The translations under genes and the position numbers were made by a program. DNA of 64,000 nt, from contig NZ_JBBOCA010000001.1 in assembly GCF_038002225.1 (NCBI RefSeq), forward strand, positions 6,138,001 through 6,202,000. The letters run 5' to 3'. Positions 35,732 to 42,096 of this stretch are shown here, in pieces (positions within the stretch are counted from its first letter, which is position 1; every line of letters begins with the position of its first letter). This DNA comes from Paenibacillus sp. FSL R7-0204 (GTDB taxonomy: Bacteria; Bacillota; Bacilli; Paenibacillales; Paenibacillaceae). The notes under the pieces were generated by a model that saw only the letters and a program-made list of their open reading frames with translations, did not search any database and was not told the origin of the DNA.

Positions 35732-37402
35732 CTAAAAATCAAATTCCACTTCGTGTTCCAATAAATCTATTGCATTGTCTCTGGGCACATAACTCTCATT
35801 CTTAAACATCATAAATTCCATTTCTGTAGCCAGGTCCTCACTGACCTCCGGATATTCAGGATGCTCCAATTTTCCCTTGATGCCTTTGTTGAACAGCACC
35901 ATAAACGTTTTAACTTGATCAATGTCCATCCCTCTGTGCAGCAAATTAAATATTGCCGAGAATTCAAAATTATATTGTGGTACCCAGACAGAGCTCTGAT
36001 GTGTCATAAAGTACTCTTCAATGATGTTACATGCAGTTTGGGCGTCCATTGTATCATGTGACCATTTGAATTGAGACCCTTCTATACCGTACTGTTCTCT
36101 TTTTGCCCAGATTGGTGTAGTAGGGTCACAATACCAAAGTTGCGTCCGGAAAAAATCCGGTTTGTACCGGTCAATGAAGTCAAATGTTTCCTGCACGGTT
36201 TCTCGGGTTTCTCCTGGATACCCGATAATAAACGATGCATAGGTAATAATTCCGTACTCTTTTAATAATTGAATCCCCTCTTTGTACTTCTCTATGGTTG
36301 CTGATTTATTCATATTCTTCAGGATCTGCTGGCTTCCGGATTCAATGCCCAGAAATACCCCTTCGCAGCCGCTTTCCTTCATTAAAGCTACAGTTTCCCG
36401 GTCAGCGAACTGGCAGCGGTAATGTGAATTCCACTTGAAATCATATTTATTTTTAATCATCATTTTCAGCATTTCTTTAAATCTTGCCGGAGGCACATTA
36501 AGTGTGTCGTCAATGAAATTAATGCTCTTAACTTTCCCTAAGGCCTGCAAAGCATCTAATTCACGTTCCACACATTCAATTCCGACAGTCTGATATTTCC
36601 CCGCCTGCTTTGGAAAAGCGCAAAAATTACATGAAAAAGGACAGGATATGGAGGTTCTGAGAGACGCAAACGTTCCGATCCTGTCGCCAAATAACTGCCA
36701 ATTCACCATGTTCTCATCCAGTTTGTTGTCCTCAGGATTAATTTGTGTTTGAATATAACGGCTCCCGCTCCGATAAACCAGATTATCAATATCATCATAA
36801 CCGAGGCCATTTTTCATATTATTTATTATCTTCTCCAATGCAGCTTCCCCTTGCGAACTGTTCACATAAAAATCTGCATCGACAGATTTTAAGAAGTACT
36901 GCAGGGAATCCCCATCCATTGTAGTTTTCATTTGAGAAGCAATAAACGGGCCACCCAGCACGATTTTAACATCCGCATTATACTTTTTTATAAAGGATAT
37001 AATTTCAAGCACAGGTTGAACAGACACATATAAGGTAGTGAGGATTGCAATGACCCTTATATTACCTTCAAGCAGCTTTTGAGCAAGCTGCTCTTTTTCA
37101 TCCTGATAAGCTACTACATAATCAAAGCTGTGGCCTCGCCGGTCCAGAAAGGTCCCCAGGTAAGCAACAGCTGCATTGAAATAATTCCCTATTGAAAAAC
37201 TGCCCATTTCATTGTTTAAATGAGGATTTCCGTATACAAATTTATTGAATACGTCCGATGCGGTATAATATTGGTTTTTATATTCCCAAAAATTGTAGTT
37301 CAAATCCCGGTAGGCCGGGAGAGCTTTCCCCATCGCCCCTACCATTCTCTCGTATTCAGAGAACGAAAATTCATTGTGTCCTATTAATAGACAGTCTATC
37401 AT
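35732..37402 (-). CDS. B12-binding-type radical SAM protein (PhpK-like)
   Basis: A 556-residue protein with a class B radical SAM methyltransferase layout. The N-terminal part (about 70-200) resembles a cobalamin-binding fold, with LGGP near residue 149, but I see no DxHxxG cobalamin-ligand motif. The radical SAM core follows with Cys254, Cys258 and Cys261 (CPFSCNFC) for the 4Fe-4S cluster and YPGETRETV later. Proteins of this group methylate unreactive carbon or phosphorus centres, as PhpK does in phosalacine-type biosynthesis. As first gene of the operon it could methylate an amino acid before loading, or the growing chain; that is inference, and nothing here indicates a phosphonate pathway. 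It has AGGAGG ahead of the ATG and a probable promoter about 360 bp upstream. Confidence 0.85.
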   Translation of the reverse strand: MIDCLLIGHNEFSFSEYERMVGAMGKALPAYRDLNYNFWEYKNQYYTASDVFNKFVYGNPHLNNEMGSFSIGNYFNAAVAYLGTFLDRRGHSFDYVVAYQDEKEQLAQKLLEGNIRVIAILTTLYVSVQPVLEIISFIKKYNADVKIVLGGPFIASQMKTTMDGDSLQYFLKSVDADFYVNSSQGEAALEKIINNMKNGLGYDDIDNLVYRSGSRYIQTQINPEDNKLDENMVNWQLFGDRIGTFASLRTSISCPFSCNFCAFPKQAGKYQTVGIECVERELDALQALGKVKSINFIDDTLNVPPARFKEMLKMMIKNKYDFKWNSHYRCQFADRETVALMKESGCEGVFLGIESGSQQILKNMNKSATIEKYKEGIQLLKEYGIITYASFIIGYPGETRETVQETFDFIDRYKPDFFRTQLWYCDPTTPIWAKREQYGIEGSQFKWSHDTMDAQTACNIIEEYFMTHQSSVWVPQYNFEFSAIFNLLHRGMDIDQVKTFMVLFNKGIKGKLEHPEYPEVSEDLATEMEFMMFKNESYVPRDNAIDLLEHEVEFDF

Positions 37403-37492
37403 TGTTATAAATCCTCCTCTAATATATGCAAATACAATTAGATAACGCTTTCAAAAACAAGCAATCGAAATATCGCCTTGCCTTAAAGCAGA

Positions 37493-37523
37493 ATAGTCCT
37501 CCAAGTTATGCAAGGAGGACTAT
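37493..37523. repeat. Perfect 10-bp inverted repeat in the cluster leader
   Basis: The arms ATAGTCCTCC (37493-37502) and GGAGGACTAT (37514-37523) are perfect complements around an 11-base loop. No run of T follows on either strand, so it is not an ordinary intrinsic terminator. It lies about 90 bp ahead of the radical SAM start inside the presumed leader. It could be an operator or a leader RNA hairpin; on the minus-strand RNA one arm contains GGAGGA, like a ribosome binding site. Confidence 0.6.
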
Positions 37524-37761
37524 CGTAACTATAATATTCAATTATATGAGCACGCTTCGCCAACGACGTATTCTTGTTAGATTACATCCATAAAGTTACT
37601 ATGTTCTCTGTGTCCTCTAATGTGCCGAAACAACAATTAGATTATTACAGATTCTTGTAGGTTTCCTATTAGAAAATAAAAAAGAAATAATTTAACATAA
37701 TGACCTATTATATAGGGTATATGTAAGTTGAAAAGCATGGGCGTTAATCCAACTATATATA

Positions 37762-37790
37762 ATTATAGTCGTTTAATTACAAAAAAACAA
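37762..37790 (-). promoter_or_regulatory. Candidate sigma-A promoter for the NRPS/PKS operon
   Basis: Read on the minus strand, TTGTTT (37790-37785) and a perfect TATAAT (37767-37762) are separated by exactly 17 bases. The -35 box matches the consensus at three of six bases, so strength or activator dependence is uncertain. It would give a leader of about 350 nt before the radical SAM gene, containing the perfect inverted repeat. The region is AT-rich, which raises the chance of a random match. Confidence 0.4.
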
Positions 37791-37899
37791 TATTTTTGTC
37801 AGATAAGCTAATCTTTTGACTCAATAAGTCATAAAAAAACATATATGTAACTTTCATTGTATTAAAATGTGATTATAAGGATATAAAGTGCAATGAACA

Positions 37900-37932
37900 T
37901 AAAAAAGCAACTCATCCTCAGACAAGTCGCTT
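37900..37932 (-). terminator. Intrinsic terminator of the free-standing C39-like gene
   Basis: On the minus strand an 8-bp stem (AAGCGACT with AGTTGCTT, one G-T pair) and a 12-base loop are followed by six T. It lies about 200 bp after the stop of the C39-like gene and before the cluster promoter, so that gene is probably a separate transcript. Confidence 0.6.
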
Positions 37933-37981
37933 TCCCGGCATTAAGAACAGGCATCACTTTTTAAGTCATGTCTTAAATTCA

Positions 37982-38094
37982 CCGCTTACCTTATAAAACT
38001 CATGATACAGCTTCATCAGCACCCTCATCGATCAGGGTGATCTCGTTGCCTTCCTTATCCGTTCCGATCGGATCGTGGAGGGGTACGTCTTTGC
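37982..38094 (-). pseudogene. Degraded fragment of sigK (two fused pieces)
   Basis: This stretch is a rearranged copy of parts of the intact sigK nearby. Bases 37982-38026 match the 3' end of sigK (40201-40246) with one deletion and two mismatches. Bases 38027-38094 match an internal part (40459-40526) at nearly every position. The roughly 210 bases that separate these pieces in sigK are missing. Orientation is the same as sigK. It cannot encode a working sigma factor and is a relic of duplication or recombination. Confidence 0.88.
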
Positions 38095-38126
38095 AAAACA
38101 CCTCGACAAAACAAATCAAATTGGTC

Positions 38127-39188
38127 TCAGTACTTACTGATGCCAACCCTCGTGTTAACAGATAATTTATTGACAAGATAAGTTACTGCTTTAATCTCCA
38201 ATGATTCCATTTTATCTAAATTATAAATAATTTTATTTATTAGACTGTATTCCTTTGTAATCAAAAATTTCAAATAAAGATTTCGATTCGTTAAGCTTAT
38301 ATTCTTTATGGTCAAATATTCATCTATAATATAATCATTAGCTTCTATTACACCTGCATTTGCTAAATACTTTAAACGTTCACACATCATTAGCTTATGA
38401 TCAGAGATTACATGCAATGGCCTAATGTCATTAAACTCCATTTCATTATGCAATACTTTCGATAATGTTTGCTTCAATAGGCCGTAAGTTTTGATACCAA
38501 ATATATACCGACCTTGTTGTATTGGTTCTGCTTCATAATCCGCAATAATAACATTTTCGCCTTCTGCTGCTGTATTTAGGGAATATAGAAAGTTATTTAG
38601 TGAATTATACAAAAAATAATTATTAAATTTATAATTTGCGTTGTAGAGTTCTATTTCATTACATGAGAATAGTTCTAAATCTAATACACTTACTATTGCA
38701 CTTTCAACACAGTTAAATGGTGTAGTTTCAAATGAATATTTGCCATCTTTGAAGAAATCTGCAACCAAAAACATCTCATTTAACCGATCATAACCATAAA
38801 TCAACATTTCATGTCCAGAATGGTACTCATTATAGTTTATTGAATTTGGAATATAATATTGATCATATTTTATAGTAACATAATGACCTGAATCAATTTT
38901 TGAAATAATAAATTCAACTATATCTGAATCAAAAAAAGCCTTATCAAAATAATTTATTTTAAAATAAGGGCACACTCTTCTAATTGTCCAAGAGTGAAAT
39001 CTTAACATTGAAAAATGATTATCATATGACGGTTCTTCTCCCCATAAATTAACGAAATTATTAAATATCCACCCTTCCGTATATGAATAATTTCTGAGTA
39101 TTGCCAGCATGTGTGCATCGGACGTATAAGATGTAATGATTGGATACTTAACTTGTAATATAGCTTTCTCTTTTTTTACATTACTCAT
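38127..39188 (-). CDS. Free-standing BtrH/C39-like papain-fold protein lacking the catalytic cysteine
   Basis: A 353-residue protein that I assign to the BtrH N-terminal/C39-like group by its core pattern: Asp109 in KYDQYY and His123/His126 in YHSGHEMLIYGYD. These line up with IDCYY and HLPHTWLIYGYN in the tail of the terminal PKS of this window. Where that tail has SCFYNS, this protein reads SYTSDA, so the nucleophilic Cys seems to be replaced. It may be a non-catalytic partner, a binding protein or a decaying relative. ATG at 39188 behind GGGGGAT is preferred over the in-frame TTG at 39206. The coding sequence is markedly AT-rich, lies between sigK relics, and has its own terminator, which suggests a different history from the main operon. 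Function is unknown. Confidence 0.75.
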   Translation of the reverse strand: MSNVKKEKAILQVKYPIITSYTSDAHMLAILRNYSYTEGWIFNNFVNLWGEEPSYDNHFSMLRFHSWTIRRVCPYFKINYFDKAFFDSDIVEFIISKIDSGHYVTIKYDQYYIPNSINYNEYHSGHEMLIYGYDRLNEMFLVADFFKDGKYSFETTPFNCVESAIVSVLDLELFSCNEIELYNANYKFNNYFLYNSLNNFLYSLNTAAEGENVIIADYEAEPIQQGRYIFGIKTYGLLKQTLSKVLHNEMEFNDIRPLHVISDHKLMMCERLKYLANAGVIEANDYIIDEYLTIKNISLTNRNLYLKFLITKEYSLINKIIYNLDKMESLEIKAVTYLVNKLSVNTRVGISKY

Positions 39189-39534
39189 AATATCCCCCAT
39201 TTTCAAAAAAAATCGTCCCGTTGCTTTGATATTGTTGATTACAAATAATCGTTCTAATCAAACAATATTCTATCTCGATAGTCCGCAGACCTTTTGCTAT
39301 AGAAAGTCAGTGTTGATCAACGGTTTTGCGAAATACAGCCCTCCCGCTCTTCATTGCTTGGAAACCGCTAGAATAAAAAGCATTTTATTCCCATATATTG
39401 CTACTTTTTGATTTTACATCTATTTACCAAGTAAATCAACTGCATTTATCCTGAATTTCATCTGCCAATATATTCGTAACGGGCTGAGCCGTAAATGGAT
39501 TTAAACAGTAGATATTTAAACATTCGGACCGGGT

Positions 39535-39693
39535 CTACTGAATTTCGTTCATTACCTTGGCCATCCCTCTCGTGTAGTTCCTCATAAACAAGCTGAAGTC
39601 CGCCAACTCGTCCATGTGCCGCAGAAAGTTATCTTTTGGAATGAGTATATTGTAAATTTTGATATACGAGCTCAAGATAATGGAAGCATGAAG
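39535..39693 (-). pseudogene. Relic of a transposase N-terminus (IS1182-like)
   Basis: The minus strand reads LIPKDNFLRHMDELADFS followed by LFMRNYTRGMAKVMNEIQ and a stop. The first part resembles the N-terminus of IS1182-type transposases, where a (V/I)PxDHxLRxxxxxxDFSF pattern is common. No start codon, catalytic domain or terminal inverted repeats could be found around it. It is a decayed fragment; the family assignment is tentative and rests on one short motif. Confidence 0.4.
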
Positions 39694-39729
39694 ACCACCA
39701 GCCTTTGATTTTATTCTTTAATTTTATCG

Positions 39730-39763
39730 AAAAAAAAGAGACATTCTGTTTATCGAATCTCTC
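39730..39763 (-). terminator. Intrinsic terminator
   Basis: On the minus strand GAGAGATTC and GAATGTCTC form a nine-base stem with one mismatch around an 8-base loop, followed by eight T. It lies downstream of the zeta-like fragment and between mobile-element and sigK relics, and no intact gene directly precedes it. Confidence 0.6.
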
Positions 39764-39799
39764 TCTCAGCTCTTTATGGACTTTTCAGTGGCCTCTCCG

Positions 39800-39849
39800 C
39801 GATGGAGATTAGATCCTCCATGTCTTCGCCGGTGTCGCCCGAATTTCTT
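39800..39849 (-). pseudogene. Second degraded sigK fragment
   Basis: About 50 bases match sigK 40653-40702 (the CGATGGAGAT...CCTCCATGTCTTC...GAATTTCTT stretch) with a few substitutions and a one-base insertion, in the same orientation. With the other relic at 37982-38094 it brackets the free-standing C39-like gene. It is too short and diverged to be functional. Confidence 0.75.
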
Positions 39850-39853
39850 AAGG

Positions 39854-40084
39854 TTATGGATACGATATGATGTCAAAAAAAAACCAATCAGCTTTACTAT
39901 TATCAACAATAATTAATTGATCAATCAAGTCTAAGTGAGATACCAAATTATCCAAACTCGTTACATTTCGTCTAATAATATCCTCGGTTTCAATATGATG
40001 ACCGCCGTTTTTCACACGCAAAGCAACACGTTCAATGTTTAGGCGAACATCCCCCAATCCTACATAAAACAATAATGATTTCAA
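39854..40084 (-). pseudogene. C-terminal fragment of a zeta-toxin-like / ABC-type ATPase protein
   Basis: The 76 residues contain FYVGLGDVRLNIERVALRV, then NGGHHIETEDIIRRN and LIDQLIIVDNS. This is the pattern of the C-terminal half of zeta-toxin-like P-loop kinases (GGHxIPxxxIxRR and a final DNS). The Walker A half is absent. In a shifted frame just upstream the sequence reads LAEQGFE, which fits the residues that should precede LLFYVGL, so a frameshift is likely. The apparent start is only a TTG inside this conserved stretch. I take it as a decayed fragment. It lies between sigK and a sigK relic. Confidence 0.6.
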
Positions 40085-40138
40085 AGCCTTGTTCAGCTAA
40101 GAGCTTGGTATATAGAATCTAATCGTTGAATTTTTTTC

Positions 40139-40184
40139 AAAAAAACCTGTAAGACTGAGACCATCACTGTCTCATTCCTACAGG
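40139..40184 (-). terminator. Intrinsic terminator of sigK
   Basis: Just after the sigK stop the minus strand has CCTGTAGGAATGAGAC, a 7-base loop region and GTCTCAGTCTTACAGG, a 16-base stem with two mismatches, followed by seven T. Confidence 0.85.
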
Positions 40185-40197
40185 CAACCCTCTCTCT

Positions 40198-40899
40198 TTA
40201 CCGCTTCACCTTATAAAACTCATGATACAGCTTCATCAGTGCCCTCTTCTCAATCCGCGACACATAACTCCGCGAGATTCCCAGCTCCTTCGCAATCTCC
40301 CGCTGCGTCCGCTCTTCCCCGCCAGTGTCCAGTCCGAAGCGGCCTACCACAACTTCCTTTTCGCGGTCATCCAGAATGTCGAGGTTACGATAGATCTTGC
40401 TCTTCTCAATCTTCAGATCCACCTCTTTAATCACATCGTCCGCTTCCGAGCCTAGGATATCGATCAGGGTGATCTCGTTGCCTTCCTTATCCGTTCCGAT
40501 CGGATCGTGGAGGGATACGTCCTTGCGGGTTTTTTTCAGCGAGCGTAAGTGCATCAGGATTTCATTCTCGATACAACGGGCGGCAAAAGTAGCCAGCTTC
40601 GTGCCTTTGTTCGGGCGGTAGCTCTCGATGGCCTTGATCAGCCCGATGGTGCCGATGGAGATCAGGTCCTCCATGTCTTCACCGGTGTTGTCGAATTTCT
40701 TCACTATATGGGCAACCAGCCGCAGGTTATGCTCGATCAGCAGGTTCCGTGCCTTGGCGTCTCCCTCGGCCATCATGCCTAAGTATTTGCTCTCGTCCTG
40801 CTCCGATAGAGGCTGGGGAAAAGCGTTGTTCCTTACGTAAGATACCAGCAGCGTCAGTTCTTTGATCAGCAGCGCAATCGTGCTTATGATTCCAGGCAA
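40198..40899 (-). CDS. sigK: Sporulation sigma factor SigK (mother-cell, late)
   Basis: A 233-residue sigma-70-family factor, complete in one frame. The N-terminus ([22 protein letters not shown]) matches the membrane-associated pro-sequence of pro-sigma-K, which is cut off by SpoIVFB in Bacillus. [12 protein letters not shown], then [21 protein letters not shown] region 2 ([19 protein letters not shown]) and a region 4 helix-turn-helix ([23 protein letters not shown]) follow. In B. subtilis sigK is split by the skin element; here it is not interrupted. Two damaged partial copies lie 100 to 2900 bases downstream, so the neighbourhood has a history of recombination at sigK. It directs late mother-cell genes for coat assembly and lysis, so the host forms spores. 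It has its own terminator. Confidence 0.97.
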   Translation of the reverse strand: MPGIISTIALLIKELTLLVSYVRNNAFPQPLSEQDESKYLGMMAEGDAKARNLLIEHNLRLVAHIVKKFDNTGEDMEDLISIGTIGLIKAIESYRPNKGTKLATFAARCIENEILMHLRSLKKTRKDVSLHDPIGTDKEGNEITLIDILGSEADDVIKEVDLKIEKSKIYRNLDILDDREKEVVVGRFGLDTGGEERTQREIAKELGISRSYVSRIEKRALMKLYHEFYKVKR

Positions 40900-41038
40900 C
40901 TTGGCGACACCTCCCGCACATGTACAATGAAACCGATCAGTTAGCAGAACAACGGGTTCATGGTCCTTTTATTGTATGTGGGTAAATGCCTAGAAGTGCA
41001 TGTACGGGGAAAATAGGTACGGGCCGCTTACGTCCGCC

Positions 41039-41848
41039 CTAATCGCTAGGCATCGCGCCTGCCCGCCCATTCTCATAGCTCCAGGCCACCACCGTTGCGC
41101 TGTCCCGCCCACGCTGTTCATGTACACTTGTCAATACTTCGGCCACACATTTCTCCAGATCCTCTCTGCCCGTAAAAGCTTCATACAGCCTACGCGGGTC
41201 TTCCAGCAGTCTTGCTCCCACCTCCAGCAGACCGTCTGTGGTCATCACGATGATGTTGCGGCCCTGCCGCAGCTCGCGGATGCCTGACGAGTAACAGGCA
41301 ACGGACTGGGCGAAGGTGTTGACGAAGCCGATCCATTCGTAGTAGTTGCGCTGTCCTAGCGCATATTGTCCGCGGGCCGCCAGCTCTGGATGCAGCAGAT
41401 AGAGCGAATTATCTCCCACCGAGAACCACCAGAGATAATTCTCCATCCGGACACAGATCAGACATGCCGTCTCTCCCGTTACCTGCCTACACTGGCTGAG
41501 AAATGCCTCAGACTGGAAAATCGCCAGCAGAAAAGCCTCCATTTCCCGGAACGCCTGCTGAACCGGCAGCGCCAGCAGCCTGATGATTTCACCTCTCTCA
41601 CTGTTGATTGTACGGATCAGCAATTCGGCACTTTCCGCCGTATTGTGCGCATCCAGGAGCATTGCGAACTCCCAGTCCCCGCCCGGCTTGCTTAATACAT
41701 AGACCCCATCCTCATTCTTGTCGGCACCTGCCGCAGTGTTCCCGCCGTACCGGCCAACAACCATCCTGTTCAGTGTGCATGTTACCGGATGATTCAGATA
41801 CCTCTCCCCGCTGCCCACCCAGCTGAACGTATGTACTTCATGCTCCAT
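41039..41848 (-). CDS. PP2C-like Ser/Thr phosphatase-domain protein
   Basis: About 269 residues. PP2C-like motifs are in order: GADKNEDG near residue 40, FAMLLDAHN near 60, SVGDNSLYLL near 145, VMTTDG near 200 and RDSATVVAW near the end. These Asp residues would bind the metals of a PPM phosphatase, though the first motif is looser than in SpoIIE or PrpC. Substrate is unknown. ATG at 41848 behind AGGGGGAT is preferred to the GTG at 41872. It lies upstream of sigK on the same strand with about 140 bp between them; nothing else links the two. Confidence 0.75.
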   Translation of the reverse strand: MEHEVHTFSWVGSGERYLNHPVTCTLNRMVVGRYGGNTAAGADKNEDGVYVLSKPGGDWEFAMLLDAHNTAESAELLIRTINSERGEIIRLLALPVQQAFREMEAFLLAIFQSEAFLSQCRQVTGETACLICVRMENYLWWFSVGDNSLYLLHPELAARGQYALGQRNYYEWIGFVNTFAQSVACYSSGIRELRQGRNIIVMTTDGLLEVGARLLEDPRRLYEAFTGREDLEKCVAEVLTSVHEQRGRDSATVVAWSYENGRAGAMPSD

Positions 41849-42096
41849 GCTGATCCCCCTGTCCCGGCTCACCGGATTCTATGTATCTACTATTATATAC
41901 CGGCAAGTCCAGCCTTCACGTCACGCCGTAGCTGGAACAAGCCAGTTTATAAAAAGTTTAACTTCTATTTATCTTTCCCCCTGGTTCTCCCCCCTTTTAT
42001 TTATCCCTGTGTTAATCCTTTCCCGTAAGATAGGAAACATCTTCTAGCGGCTGCCTTAAGCCGTCAATCGGATGATGAATGTTGGGAGGGAATAAA

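Noticed and set aside
1..37402. Identity with the zwittermicin cluster, suggested by the ACP and dehydrogenase pair
   Set aside because: All PKS modules here are AT-less and the domain order differs; only the extender-unit genes are alike.
40198..40899. sigK interrupted by a skin-like element
   Set aside because: The gene is complete in one frame; only separate downstream relics are damaged.
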